64,000 nucleotides of DNA from Acanthaster planci (GCF_001949145.1 NW_019091536.1:357792-421791), one strand, 5' to 3'. Numbered from the stretch's first letter, positions 14,901 to 27,947 are shown. Program-made: numbers and translations. Notes: generated from the letters alone by a model not told the origin.

Positions 14901-15406
14901 ACTAAGCAGGGTGGAACTGGTGCTTACTGTAAGCAGAAAAATCATGCTGCGGCTATAAGCACTATTTCACAGTGTGAATGTGCTGACAATCGTGAGCATA
15001 TGGGGATTTGCATTGTAACCTGGATAATTTAAGCAAATTTTCTCCACTGGGTTTAAGCTTGCTTTTGCTGAGCTTGTTAATGGTCTCTGTGATACAGATG
15101 GAGCCTCTGTCGGCAAAAAGTCAGCTTTTCAGCAGCGCTCTGAAAGTGGGCCCAGATCTGTCAAATCGGCCCCCTTTTCTCCAATATTTAACTTGCTACG
15201 GAAGTGAGCATGTGAGCTGAGAGACAAACCATCCATTACCCACCCGCCGGAATAAGAACCGGGTAGGCCTGGCCGACCACCTGCACCCCAATGTACACGG
15301 CAAAGGTGAGGAGCAGGGACGCCACTACCTTCCAGGTGGGCACCGTGGGCACGTGCACGCCGCCCCCGTCAACTTCTCGGTTCCTCCGGCAGCACGACTG
15401 ACCCAT
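8919..15406 (-). CDS. major facilitator superfamily transporter, Spinster-like
   Basis: Complete gene of eight minus-strand exons: 15406-15244, 14087-13891, 13065-12966, 12252-12074, 11059-10842, 10253-10076, 9383-9294 and 9167-8919 (TGA). All have GT-AG borders and consistent phases, giving 457 residues, normal for a 12-helix transporter. The start at 15406 has a near-perfect Kozak context (GCAGCCATGGG) and gives MGQSCCRRNREVDGGG, a possible N-myristoylation/palmitoylation site (MGxxxCC), then TM1. Visible hallmarks are a degenerate motif A between TM2 and TM3 (GIPLARAASTGSR), LARLGVGFGEAACSPAAYSL in TM4, WRWVFYCLAIAG at TM6 followed by REP, and the second-half loop GGVLAHRISRHRKQYK. The WRW-FY/REP pair is typical of Spinster-type carriers (sphingosine-1-phosphate or lysolipid transport in vertebrates). 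The substrate here is unknown. The C-terminal tail is acidic (ETSEVDPGSDDERE) and cytosolic. Confidence 0.86.
12689..12723. repeat. short hairpin-forming inverted repeat in transporter intron 3
   Basis: The left arm AGTGTGGACCTG is followed after a short loop by CAGGTCCACACACT. The arms pair over about 12 bases, with one CA dinucleotide extra in the right arm. A third related copy (TAGGTCCACACAAGG) follows at about 12760. It lies inside an intron, and no function is evident. Confidence 0.6.
13433..13465. repeat. CAG/CTG triplet patch, partly palindromic
   Basis: CAG units run into TAGCTGCTG and back into CAGCAG, so the patch is a triplet repeat and also a foldback. It lies in intron 2 of the transporter gene. 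It is short (about ten triplets), so expansion is a possibility only. Confidence 0.6.
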
Positions 15407-17149
15407 GGCTGCTGAGTACCGGCTCTGAAAGTGGGCACCAGACTGGAAAACAAGAATGCTCATTTGCTGGCAAGAATGCATATGACAATAGACAGTGGCA
15501 TTGAGGTGAGTGAAACCATGATCTTGGATGACATTAAAATTTTTCTCTTCAGCTGAGTTTTACAGCCATTTGGAACAATGTTTTAGCCAGAACACTGGCA
15601 TCTTTTTGGACACCCTATAGGCTGATTTGCTGCACAAATGCATAAATGTACATGTAAGCACATTAAACTTAAGCGCATTGGACACTCACATTTCAAATGC
15701 TGGTTAAACACCCTGACATGGTATCCTTTACCAAAGTTTTCCCTCTTTGCACTACAGGGCCAAAATTAAGCTGAGGTATCCAAAGTATACAATCTACGCC
15801 CATTCTCAGGTAGTTGAAGCCTGATGCCCAAGTCCTAGATAAGGATGCAGTTTGAAAACAAAGGCTAATGAATCTTCTCTACTCCACTTTGTTTTAAGCC
15901 CACCACTACGTACATGTAACCCCCTACTCACTGCACAGGCGCGCCATGAGGCGTGCAAGTACAGTATATGAGCATTTGACGCGGAGCACGCTGAGAATGC
16001 GTAACTAATCTATTGCGGCATGTATGGTCTTAGCGTAAACGCAGGACGCGTACAAGAAACCACCTGTAACCACCTGTCTTTCTTTCACAATTGATGGTGC
16101 ACTTCAGCTCGGGGCAGATTGGTTAAACTACATGTACTTCTTGCTTTGGATTCAGTGTAGATGATCCACAGCGCAGTAACAACTCAACAGAAACCACAAC
16201 AACTCACATCCAAACAGCCACGGGTGAATCTGAATCCTCCAGTGGAGAGACTTATCCCAAAGGGAGCGCAGTCCAAGCAGAATTATGTGTGATCCTCATC
16301 GTCATGTGAGATTGGCATTACTGACTATATAAACCTGGACACGAGAGAAATAATGATGCAGGTGCATTTCAAAATGATCTCAATACACATGCATGTTCAA
16401 AGCACACCCTCCCCAAACTGGATTCTTAAGAGGGCAAGAATTCTGTCTTGGACCATCAAAATGATACATAAACACCAATGAAAGGCTGAAAAAGAGGCAC
16501 TTATTAATTCCATGTGGATTTTAGCATGACAAGTGGGTTAATAGTGACATTCAAAGCTACCGGTAATGATAGTCTGATACAGAATTCTTTCCCTCAGGCC
16601 ATGAGAATAACAATTTCAGATTTGTGTCCGCTACTCACCACCTCTGACTGCCCACACCATTCATTTTTCAAAAGATTTCATTATTCAAAGATTACTTGAA
16701 CATGAGTTAAAAATAAAAATATCAGTTACAATTGAGAATCTTCACCTAGTTTGATGCATGCATTTTCTTCGCAAATTTTTATTCACGGGATGGAATTCAG
16801 ACAAAAAAGTCCGGAGCCACAGATCATGAAGAGAAAATGAAATACCCTGCAACTTGGAATTTGAATGAAGGTGTTATTAGGCACAATTACTCCATCAGCA
16901 TAATTTTTTTTTCAGCACTATCACCTTGCGTCGATCCTGTATGAAATTTCTGGCTTTACTTGCCTTTTATGAAACATTTTTCCCCAACCATGAATTGGAA
17001 AGAAAAGGCTTTCATCTTAATTGAAATTCACGACAGATTGGACTAAAAGATTGATTGTTCGCACAGATCAGCCTACGCTGCCCAACCAAACATGCCTGTA
17101 TTGGCACTTTTGGGTTTGGAAATGTACATGTACATGTAACTTTCTGATG

Positions 17150-17228
17150 TGTCCCAGCCGGGATTCAATCCCACAGGCATATATGCTCACGAGGCCAACT
17201 CGATTACCAATGGGCAACGCCCTCCTTC
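17150..17228 (-). mobile_element. tRNA-derived SINE head (decayed)
   Basis: On the minus strand the segment reads like a degenerate tRNA. It has an A-box-like TGGTAATCGAGTTGG and, about 35 bases on, a B-box-like GGGATTGAATCCC that forms its own T arm. The acceptor stem does not close well, so it is a pseudo-tRNA or SINE head rather than a working tRNA. A TACATG repeat tract lies directly downstream of it on the minus strand, as often seen at SINE tails. Confidence 0.45.
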
Positions 17229-18062
17229 ACTTTCACTGGTGGAACATACCACTTTATGGAATCAGTTCAGCTCAACTTGAGCCCTGTTAAACAAAACATC
17301 TGAAAAATTTGTAAATTTCAAGATGCCATGATCAGTAGGACTGGAGTTACTCGCTAGTTACCAGCTAGTATCCGGTTCATAAGTGTGACGTCACTTCAGT
17401 TATATAGAGTTATTACATGCATTGCTCGCTGTTTCCATGGAACCATGGAACTGGAAGTTAACACGCAATTTCAGCGATCATCAAATGAGAGCCTGGAAAA
17501 CGTGGCACATACACCTGTGTCACTTACGAACTGGATAGGTTTAGTGTCGCCTGTTTTACAAAAAGTAATGTGCAACTGAATGCTGGTAAAACACATTATG
17601 GAAATTTAGAACATCCGAAGATAAGCAACTAAATTCTCCTTGGATTGAAGGACATGTCCCATGAGGACTGAAACTTTCAACCCTGGCATACAGACGAACA
17701 TATGGAGATACTGTAACTGTATGATCGAGATATACAAAATACTCACAAGGAAATATGACCAAAAGGTGACCATTAGTCGTCCAATTTAACACAATCATGA
17801 CAAACACAAGGGTCATCAGTTTAAATAAAAGATACTGGGCGCTAGGTCTATCCAAGTCTAACATTAGAACCCGCTTGGATGTTTAAAAAAAACATCCTTT
17901 GTACTTTAATCAGTTGACACTTGGAACAGTTTACCTGGGTTGTCTGTGGTATCTACACAGAGGGTTAAGTCCTTTGAAACAAGACTAAATATAACTTAGC
18001 ACTAACGTTACAGTTACTTAGAGAAGACATTATGCCATGTCCCATGAATGATATTGATAAGG

Positions 18063-18219
18063 CAGTGGCCTAACTAGGGTGCTACAGCTGATGAGGGGGC
18101 ACCTGGGGGTGCACAATTTTTTTTGTCAGGGGGCACTGAAAATAATTGAACTAGGTATATATTTTTTTGTCCATTTCAAAATTTCAAATGGGGGGGGGCC
18201 CTCCGTAGTTACACCACTG
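18063..18219. mobile_element. hAT-type non-autonomous MITE, 157 bp
   Basis: The left end starts CAGTGGCCTAACTAGGG. The right end, read on the other strand, starts CAGTGGTGTAACTACGGAGGG. These are terminal inverted repeats of the widespread CAGTGGCGTAACTA hAT class. The flanks, TGATAAGG on the left and TTTATAAGG on the right, look like a slightly decayed 8-bp target duplication. The interior has G-runs and T-runs with no coding capacity, so a transposase must have come from elsewhere. Confidence 0.85.
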
Positions 18220-20948
18220 TTTATAAGGACATCTCAACCAGTCAAATTGTGATCCTGACATGCCTGATGATATTCATTGAACGATTGATGCATGCACCCA
18301 TCTATTGTAAGTTTAGTGAGAGGCTTTACGAAGATCTAATGAAAGAGGTCTATTAAACCTACAGTCAAAAGAGGACAAGTCTACAAGTATATCGTGTACC
18401 TATAATAAGTACTGTGCGATCAAAAGCAATCCCAGGCGGTGACATCAATGCTGATGAATGTTTCCGGCACGGCATACAAAACACATTCGGCCGTGTGCGC
18501 CATGTGACGTGCCGTTAATTTAGTAGTGCGCCCTCATTTCGGGTCGGTGTACGTGAGATCCGTAAAGAAAGTGGTACCCACATGCACGTACTCGCTCGTC
18601 CCTTCCGCTTTTAGGGGCAGTACTGACGGGCGATAGGGACAAGACAAGCGGACCCAACCAGTCGCGTTAGTTCTTGGGGATGGGGTTATATATATCCTCC
18701 AACTTTCGACCAGGAAGATAGGCAATTGGATCACCCCCCCCCTCAAAAAAAATTCGTGGTGGGAGGATGCAGATCTGGGTTTTTTTTTCTTTTTCAAACT
18801 TACCAGCAACAAAAACATTCACAAATACTGAAAAAAGGGAGAAATTAACAAAACTCTTATTTTTATTTGAGGTTAAGGGATGCAAATATAAGAAGGCGCA
18901 AATCTGTATCATGAGCAACCCCTACCCCCCCACAAACACCCACACTTTGTAAATTTCCACTGCCGTGCACTCTCCCATCCCACACTGTTCCTTCAGAATA
19001 GATTTATGCCACTGGACCAACACCCCCCAAACACAAACACACACAGTACTTTATTTCCAAAATTGACAACGCTAACGAGGTTTCACTATACCTTTCCAAT
19101 GACCTGTCTTTAATGACGGAAAGCACTGTGTTGGGTTTTTGCACAGATCGACTGACATGACGTGGAACAAAGGACAGATTCCTTGCAAATCTATTTTCTC
19201 TCCTACTTTTACAGGAGATGAATAGTTGTCCATTCCCCTGGAAAAATAAAATCATCCACGCACATCAAGTCAGTGCCAATTCAATAGCTGTTAATGCCAA
19301 CCATTTTCTTCCAAATAAAGATACAGATATTTAGGTACATCAAATTCATTGCTCTTTGGAATCGGGCAAATAAGCTCAGATACAGGTATAGAACAGACAA
19401 CAAAATGCTTTACAATTCAATTTCAAATATCAGAGATTAAGCCAGTCGTCCAAACTGTTCATCTATCCTGAAATCATGACACCTTTTGTACTTCATCTAA
19501 ATACACGCTTCAAGTTTAGTTTCACATTAATATCAATATTACAGTTTACTAATGAAGTGATCAACAGACAAAAATCATTTCAAATGCCTTCATGATCACA
19601 ACATCCTTCCAACATATATAAGGAACATCAAAATAAACTGAAGCGAGCATGTGAAAACAGATGCTGCACATACTGTAATACTGACAACGGCATTAGATAC
19701 ATGTAGATCTTTGGTGAGTTCTACACATCTTCCACATGGAATTTCTAGTTACAGCCACCCTCAGTGGGTGAAATCTAATGGCACATGAAAATGGCATATG
19801 AAAATGGCTTCAGACCATTTTTACACACTAAACTCTATTTCACAACTTCTATCATTCTAAACCATAAGAACCCGTATACAATCATGCACCATTACGAAGC
19901 AGTTGTAAGTATCGAATCTTTTTCCAGAACATTTGTTTTTGAAGGAGGCATATAATGCCGTTTTGAAAAGCTGCATAAATCCATCAATCTGGTGGGAACA
20001 TTTGAAAACAAAACTGGCCGTTTGGGGGACCTGAAAGGATCTCAGAATTTCACAATTCACATCTAATTAGCCGACTTGAGGTAGGTTGGACACAATCGAA
20101 GGGTAATATTTGGTCTGAGTAAGGTTCCAGTAAACACTTTTGCATTTACTCCAACTTGACCCACTTCAAATTTCACCTTCCTATTGTGTCTGCCATGCTT
20201 CAAAATGGCTAATTACCCCAACACTGTTGACTCTAGTATACTAGGGTAACTCATACAACATACATCTAGGCAGTTCACCACACGACACAATTATACACCG
20301 ACAGAAAAGGTATAAACTGAAGTGCAGTCAATTGATTATAAGAAATGGACTGGAGTTCATTCTAAGGATGTTTCTCTTCCTCACAGTTGACTCCAAGGAT
20401 GTCGAGTGTGAAACTGTGAATGGGGATTAATCTGTGGCTGACCTTTGGCCTATGCCAAAGGTCAGTCTCAATTCTGGCAGGATACAGGTAGCCTTTTATT
20501 TTGGGAAAGGGTTTACAAGAGAAAGTCAAAGTAAAGAAAATGCAATATGTCACGGCCACTCATTGCAGTGAAATACTTGTGCACTAAATGAAATAATAAA
20601 TACATGTAAGCAACCCTCAGTTAGGATTTGTATGTGAACACTTGAGCAAGTGAAAGTGCTAATGCACAGTTCAAAATCATCAAACCTTGCCCAACCTTTC
20701 TCGACCAAATCTTGCACCCCACCCTTTTGTTAATTTCATGGAATGCCAAGATCCCTAAAAAATGTCCACAATATGTTTACTTGCGTTGATCTTATTCCCT
20801 TGGTATCTGCCATTGCAAAGCCTTGCTGCATGGAAATCATCACACAGTTACAATGTCAGCTTGCAAGCTGGAAGCGAGACTATTTGGGGACAAACACTGG
20901 GGCCCGCTGTATTGTTAATCCCTCACACGACACAAGTTCCTCCATTTT

Positions 20949-23560
20949 TCACTGAGCGGCGTCGATGAGCAGGTCCTGGGCCAGGAACTTGGCGATGGTC
21001 AGGTGCCGCCTCTCCACTGGTTCCCAGGGCCGCTTCAGGCATCCGCTGATCTCTTCCACCTTCCTCTGCAGGACAAACAGGTGCTCGGCCTCCGAGGACG
21101 CAAGGCTGTCTGACAGCAGGCTGTCTGAGAATTGGCTGTCGAAGGACGTTGGGGTCTCTTCTCCGTCCTCCTCACGGGTCGGGATGTCGTCGTAATGGTA
21201 GAGAAGCTCCCGCTCCACCTCAAACGTGGTCAGGCTGGGCCCCCTCAGCGTGGCCATCGCCAGAATGTTGCAGAGGAGGAGTTTATACCCTAAACACATC
21301 AAATAACAGATCAAGAAGCAAGATGTTGTACAATAATTATGCTCAAGGGTCTTGAGGCCGAACACTTTCTCTAATGTGTAAATCCTTTTCTTAATTTTCA
21401 TTTACTCTCATCAATTTGTTTTTGGCCTACATCTAATTGCGTTTGATTTCCTGGAGGCAAGACGAGATAAAATGCTCAGTCCCAACTAGTGGCAAATGTT
21501 GACAGACTGCTGATTGCTGACCAGAACAGAGAAAACACCACAAACAAAAGAATTCAGACAAAAAAGTCACTTCAGACGTCTTCATACCTGTGATTATAAG
21601 GCGTTTCAACTGCTTGCACTGCCAACACAGCATGACCAGTGGGTCTGCCTCCGAATCATTGCCAAACAACAACGTGGGCTTGTCAGTATGCAGCTCCAAG
21701 CAGCTAAGACTCTTGTAGTTTTTGGCGACATCATCAATGAGCTCCTCTTTCAGGGACCACGGGTGGCAGACAAAGATTCTCAGGGACGTCAGCGGTATGC
21801 TGGGAGTGAGGAAGTGGAGAAGCTCGTCCATTGCTCCGCTATCGGCAACGACGGCCGACACGGTAACGCACACATCTGGCAGGAGACGGGCCAGCTTCTC
21901 CCAGCTGGCGTCCTCGGCGGAAGTAATGACGTCGTCCCCAAAACCCGTTATCATGTTGAGCTGCCGCAGGACGAGAGCACATTTGGCATCGGGCAGGCTC
22001 CTCAGGAGTTGGTCGGTCACCATGGACAGATTCAGGGTCAGGATGGACAGGGATGTGAACTCGCAGAGGGACGACGTTACCGCAGTAGCCTCGTCGGAGA
22101 GTCTTTCGCTGACCTGGAAGGTCGGGACATGGAGGACTTGCAGCTGCTTGCCAAATTTCTGAGCAAGCATCTTCAGGAACTTGGACTGCAAAGAGGCGAT
22201 GCTGTGTCCCAGTGCCAAGGTCTTCAGCTTGCCAGTGGCTTGCATGACTTTCTTCAAGCTCTCTGTCATCCTGAAAAAGTATGTGAATAAGACGAATTGA
22301 TGGCATGGTGCAACAGGTCTCAAAGATGAATTACAAGACTTTATATTCCCTCTCCCAATAAAGCTGTCGACCACAAACTTTTCCCATTTCTTTGGCACAA
22401 AGCATTTTTCAACATTGATACAGGGTCAACGTAAGTAATGTTTCTCTTCACATAACACATTTTTAACAACTTACAATGGTACCTGGCATCCCTGTTGGTA
22501 AATTGTAGTGAAAAACGCATACTTATAAACCTTTAAAATTGACCATGCTTTTCTTTAAAAGTGAAGGCACTGGGGGATTTTGATCATCAAACTGTGAATC
22601 CAATATTTGCTCATGGACAAAACTGTGAGAAAAAGTTGCCTAAAGGTTTAGTGCCATGTACTTACATGACAATGAATCATCAAACATGACTGCTGCAAAA
22701 TGTCCCAAACTCTGAGAACTTTTTGTGCTGAAATAGCGCTAACATTGGCAGCTTTGCGAAGAATGACATCACAGTTTTGCTCAGGGATATGGAAATCAGT
22801 ATAAACACCAAAAAAGAAAAGGAAATGCCTTTTGAAATAGCAAAATTGAAAATAGTGTTGAACAAAACATGACGGTTCATCTTCAATGCTAGCTTCAAAA
22901 ATTGCACTGCAGTTTTAATTACACACACCCCTTTTATTGAGACCAAGGGTACATAGAAGGTTCCCAAACGTTTCTAGGCTTTAAGTGCTTCAGAACTGAC
23001 AGTTCTTCCCCACGAATCTCGAATGAGCTCTGACCATGTAAAACTCACTTGGTTTCAAACGCCTCATCCGGTGACTGCGGGCATTTACAGTTTTTGCACA
23101 GAGGAAAGAAGCTGAAGACGAGTTTCTCAAGTCCCTCGCTGCTGCTGAGACCGTCAAGGACCTTAGGCAAGTCTTGGTACAATGCCCGATAGTGGGGCAG
23201 CTCATCCAGCTGCAACTCCTGTGATGACTCCTCAGACCCTGTGGGCGGGAGCAAGCTGGCCGACGCGCTCCGGCTGACAAACTGACCACACAGCACGCCG
23301 TGATTGGGCAACACCACCATGCAGGTCAGAGTCAGCTCCCGCACAAACCGCCCGCACTTCTCTAGGATGCGGCGGGCCGGCTCGCAGCCGGTACGCAGGG
23401 ACAGCTCCAGGTTAACTTGACGCCAGAAGGAGGGGTGGAAGTAGCACTCCCGCCAACTCCTGCAGGTTGACGAGGCCCGAGCTCTGTCTCTGTGAGACAG
23501 GCAGGAGAGGACGTTAATGACTGCCGTATGCGGCAGCTGGCTCCAGTTACTAGGATCCAT
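20949..23560 (-). CDS. FBXO33: F-box only protein 33 (FBXO33)
   Basis: Three minus-strand exons, 23560-23049, 22270-21588 and 21289-20949 (TGA), join with GT-AG borders and matching phases (2, then 1) to give 511 residues; human FBXO33 is about 555. Residues 1-50 are an F-box (SQLPHTAVINVLSCLSHRDR, then ASSTCRSWREC and FWRQV) that would bind SKP1 in an SCF ubiquitin ligase. The rest is a leucine-rich-repeat-like substrate region. FBXO33-specific blocks are KCGRFVREL, LTPSIPLTSLRIF, ADPLVMLCWQCKQLKRLIITG with YKLLLCNILAMATLRGPSL, and near the end RPWEPVE. Human FBXO33 has been reported to target YBX1. The start at 23560 follows CCAGC in good context; an upstream 5' UTR exon is likely because a splice-like TTTTCCAG lies just before it. 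A Ser/Asp-rich stretch lies between the last LRR-like block and RPWEP. Confidence 0.9.
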
Positions 23561-26500
23561 GCTGGACTGATGTACTGGAAAATCTACATGTATCAAAAAC
23601 AGACAAAAACTCTCCTCTTACAGTATGGTATTCATTTTTGAAGATCTTTAGCACTGACCACATTGAAATTGCAATGCAAGTTGCAATAATGCACTGAGAA
23701 TCTTTTTGGTTGACAAAAAAAGAAAAGTACAAGTCAAAGGAAATGGTAGTTAAATTCCCAACATCTGTCACTAGAAAAACTCTAGTACATGTATGTGACA
23801 TCTTTTTTTTTCTAAATACGTGTGATGTCACTCTAGCTTTTTAGCTCATGCATTTGCTGAGACTATGCTATTGTTATAAGCACAATCAGTTTATATCCAA
23901 CTGCTTTGACGGCTGAGGGATATGAAAATGATCCAGTCACACCACATAAACAAAACAGTATCCTAATGCCACTGTTTTCATTGCATTGAGAAAATTTGCT
24001 ACTTTGAAGACGTACTTTTCCTCATAACATATAAACATAAACAATGATATATACCATTTAGCAAGATTTTTCCCCTTACAAACACCATGGATGAAGGCCA
24101 CAAACCCGTGGTCTGACCATATTAAAAAGTTGCCAAAACATCCTACCTAGGCCCAATCTGGCACAGTGTGGCAAGAGTTCCATATATGGACGCCAGGGAC
24201 CTGTTAGCCTTCAGAAAGCAAAAACATGTCCAGAAAAGTTCAATTTAGGAAAGAAAATACCAAGTCGTTTACTTACAAAACGCTTAGAAATAGAATTTTT
24301 TCAGACCAGTCTCATAGGGTTTGTGCATGGGGTGTGGCGTCCGTATATGGAACTCCTTCCCTAAATCTAATTTGGGTACCCCTGTTAGTGCTCAGCTTTC
24401 TACAAGGCTCCACGATCACGTTCTATGCAAACGTATTTGAAGCAAGAAGGCAAAACTCTGCTCCATGAAGTCACTATGGCATCACTTGAATTGCACGCAC
24501 TTGGGTGTCGACCTAGACTAGGCATGCCAGGTCGACTCCCTGACCATACTGACGTAATGTACGAAGACCAGCGTCCGCAACCTTGGCTAGGTGTCAACTG
24601 TGCACACGCCACAAGGTCCAAAGATAGAGACCGCCCAACACAAAACTGAATAACTGTTCATAAAGAAAGTGTTAACTCGTGGTGAACTCCAGCAGCTGAT
24701 TTGCACCCGGGTACCCGTGCATGAATGTTTACGAAATGACGGTGTGGTATCCTGACCTTGCTTAATAAACTTCGTATATGAACTAGGAACCAGACTAAAT
24801 TCTGACGGGGGGGGGTACCGAGTAGACGCTTGTGGCGCTTGCGCTGCGCACATTTCGGGGGTCCGACGTGTGATATTATATCACTGAAGTTGATAAAAAC
24901 TTATTTGGGGGGCTGGTAATATGCATTACTTTATCACTGTTGGAAATTGTGCTCTAGACCTACAAAACCCTATATCAGATGTAACAGAGACAGAAAAAAT
25001 GGACTTCAGATTTATAGAATGACCCATTATTGAGCTTTGAAGTCGACCAAGTCGGCCTTTTTAAAATTAATTATGTATAGCTGTGATCCTTTAAATAGCT
25101 TTATATTCCGTTTAATTATCTAGTCTGTTAAACGTTTAAACTTTGAAAGGTCATTCTGGCTTGAACGATAAATTACACCGTCATGTCGATTTCGCAGTGG
25201 CTTTGTTTCGTCATCATAGTCGCTAAAAGACGGTATTGTAGTCAGATAAATTAGCCGGGCACTGACGGAGCTGCCGTGTTTTCCCTGTGCCAACCTCTTG
25301 CTTGCGGTTTTGTGGTACTTTGGAAAGGGTGTAAATTTTGTGAATCTAAAACAAAAGAAAAACTCCAGCCGTTGCCAGCGGAATGTGTTCCAAAGAAAAG
25401 GCTGTAAAGTGGGCACGCTCTTTTTAGCACGATGACTATCGTCAGATGCGTTCAACGGGCCTTACAGAGGCCTGCGACGTGCATATATGCAACTAGCTTT
25501 TCCTTCGATTGCATTTTGTTTTGAGCTTTAAAGTAAAGGAATTTTGCCTCCCCTCCTTTCGAGATTCTTCGAAAGAATACATCCTATCCGCAATTAGAAG
25601 AAGCATCACATAATAAAATTTGCTCTCAGTCATCATTTGTTCGGAACAAAAGGATGGTTTTAGTTCGTGACCTTGCTTTATACTGACCCTTAACTGAATC
25701 GAGGTGGTAGCTGCGACGCGCGCACATCTCAAGTAACCATGAAAAATATCTTGTCGCTGAACTGTGTAACATTCTTTCGAAATCTGCGTGTTTTATGCAA
25801 AAATTTAAGACATCGCTGTGATAAAATCAAATTTTAAGAGAAATTTCTTGCGAAGCCTGCATAATGTGCCAGCACATCTTGTAAAGCACATACATCAAGG
25901 TATTTTTATCACATTTTGTCTTTAATAAGAATTCCCCACATCCGTCGTAAGAAATAACTCTGTGTCTTAGTCAAACACTAGTCAACATCAGCACTCTCAG
26001 CAAAAAAATTAAAAAATGAAATAAAATTGATTGCATTAAGATGGAGGACTTGTGATGAAGCAGTGCTCCATAATCGTCCTTCATTAGCCCTGCTTTCCTA
26101 TACGGTCTTGTATTGGTCGGCCGGAAAGTGTTCCGTTTGCCCTTTGCACCAGTGTTTCCCAGGGTCCTAGTCAGACATACTTTAGACGCCAGCACAAACC
26201 TGAATTTAATTAACGCCGAAGAATGCTGAACTTAGCCCGCTGAAGAGTGCAGAAGCCTCACATTTCCAGTTGACGAGGAAAGCACTGTACTGTATCTTCT
26301 CAAGACTTTTTCACAGGCTCTGGAATCGTTCTTAATATGGATAATTTGGTCCTGTTAAGTGTTAAACATCTTTAGTCAGCCTAGCTCCTTTGAACTACCG
26401 TCACTGTCCACAAAAACTTACCGCTAAGATGCAGATCACTTTTATGATGGCGTTTTAAGTGTTAAACAGGAGCATAATAACGTCTTGTGGGGGCAGATCA

Positions 26501-26743
26501 AGGAATTTTCCCGGGGGGGGGGAGTCGGGCCAGAGATTTTGTTTCAGTTTTCATTTATGCGGACAAGCGGGAACGATGATGAAAAATGGTACATGACACT
26601 CATTGTTTAAAATGGGTGCACTTACTTAATTAAACAAATTATTTCCCCATTCGTTTAATTTACTTTTTTGGGTCTCAGAACATTTCGGGTTGACCCCATC
26701 TCTCTCCCTTGAATCCGCGCCTGTCTTGTAAGTTTTTGGAATT

Positions 26744-26791
<48 letters not shown>

Positions 26792-27947
26792 NAGAGAGAG
26801 AGAGAGTGGGGGGGGGAAGGACCACTGCGGATCTGTACTATATGGTAGAGATCAGTGGGAGGGACACCTGCCCACAAAGCAAATCAGTCATTAAGAGCGC
26901 CCCCATGCGGTATTTAAAAATTACGCGCATGCCTCTCCCTGTAAATTAATACAACTTCCCCGGAAGAATACCCCCCCACACACACACAAATGAGTAAATT
27001 AAAGACAACAACTACAACAAACAAAAACCCCAAAACAAACATTCTGAGGGTTACAATGCACAGTATCTAAACAAAAGCACAAAGGCACAAAATTGCACTG
27101 GGATCGTCGCCTCATGTCTCTTCATTTGTTGCCACTAGCTCAAGTTTTACTAAAAAAACCTAGCGAATGAAGGGTTTCTCTGATCAGCGGCGCAGTTTGC
27201 TGTATCTGAGTGTTTTTTTATTTAAAAAAATCATTTAGTCGATAATATTTCGTAAATGGGGCGGCGGCATGGTCCCACATGGTTTGTCAGGATTTGGGAT
27301 TAGCTTAAGTACAGGTACCAGTACGTGTAGTACTAATTGCCCCAAACTTAGACAACTAGTGATCGATGCGCGCATTTTAACACTTTATAGAACTGTTACT
27401 CCCATATATTTGCCAGAAAAATACGTAAAAATGAACATAAACCTTGCTTAGAAACTCTTGGTGAACTCTCACAACACATGATAGTGTTAACTTGTAAATC
27501 TCATATTAATCTTGTACAATCGTCCTGGCGTGGCGCTTTTCTTACTAATCATGTAATTTCACTTCAACAATGAGAAAAGGGTAATTACTTCGATCTATCT
27601 CGCTCACAGTGTCCCTACTTATTGCTGCATACTAAGGATAAAAGATTGAATTTCCAAATTTCACATCATCATGACGGTCTTTTGGTTTAAATTAATATAA
27701 ACTTGTTGGGATATTGACGACAATGTTTACAATTTTTCCGCATAAAGATATAAAACACCTTTGAGATTATGATGGAGGCACACGTATTACGCGCGATGTG
27801 ATGTGTGAAAATTTTTGTCCGCTGCCTTTTCCTCAGGAATCACATGGGCAGTATGGGGGGCAGTGATTGGTGTAAAACAGACCCCCCGCGATGACTAAAT
27901 GACAACATACTCGTTGCTTTCTAAAATTTAGAGGCCATCCAGGCTGT
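23561..27947. other. head-to-head upstream region of FBXO33 and CRTC
   Basis: This 4.4 kb separates the start codons of two divergently transcribed genes and should contain both promoters and 5' UTR exons. I could not place a TATA box or a first non-coding exon with confidence. AAATTTAG just before 27931 may be the acceptor of a CRTC 5' UTR intron. Several short open frames (for example at 24226-24649 and 25120-25732) show no conserved coding pattern. The GA microsatellite at 26745-26806 and C/G homopolymer runs lie here. Confidence 0.55.
26745..26806. repeat. (GA)n microsatellite
   Basis: About 31 GA units with one ambiguous base (n) at 26792, followed by a G run. It lies about 1.1 kb upstream of the CRTC start. 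GA tracts bind GAGA-type factors in some animals, but nothing here proves such a role. The ambiguous base suggests a length or consensus problem in the assembly. Confidence 0.97.

Larger units (their letters stand above)
15407..20948. other. intergenic region upstream of the transporter, downstream of FBXO33
   Basis: No exon with good splice sites and conserved coding content was found in 5.5 kb. It should contain the transporter promoter on its left side and the FBXO33 3' UTR on its right side. TTTATT at 20495-20500 is a possible minus-strand poly(A) signal about 450 bases past the FBXO33 stop. It holds a tRNA-like element near 17150-17228, a hAT-type MITE at 18063-18219, and a CpG-rich patch of unknown origin at about 18535-18680 followed by homopolymer runs. 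Confidence 0.6.

Noticed and set aside
21514-22290. Plus-strand open frame of 258 codons
   Set aside because: It is the antisense shadow of FBXO33 exon 2, whose minus-strand reading is clearly conserved.
24226-25732. Several open frames of 70-110 codons upstream of FBXO33
   Set aside because: No splice support, no conserved motifs, and overlapping frames on both strands.
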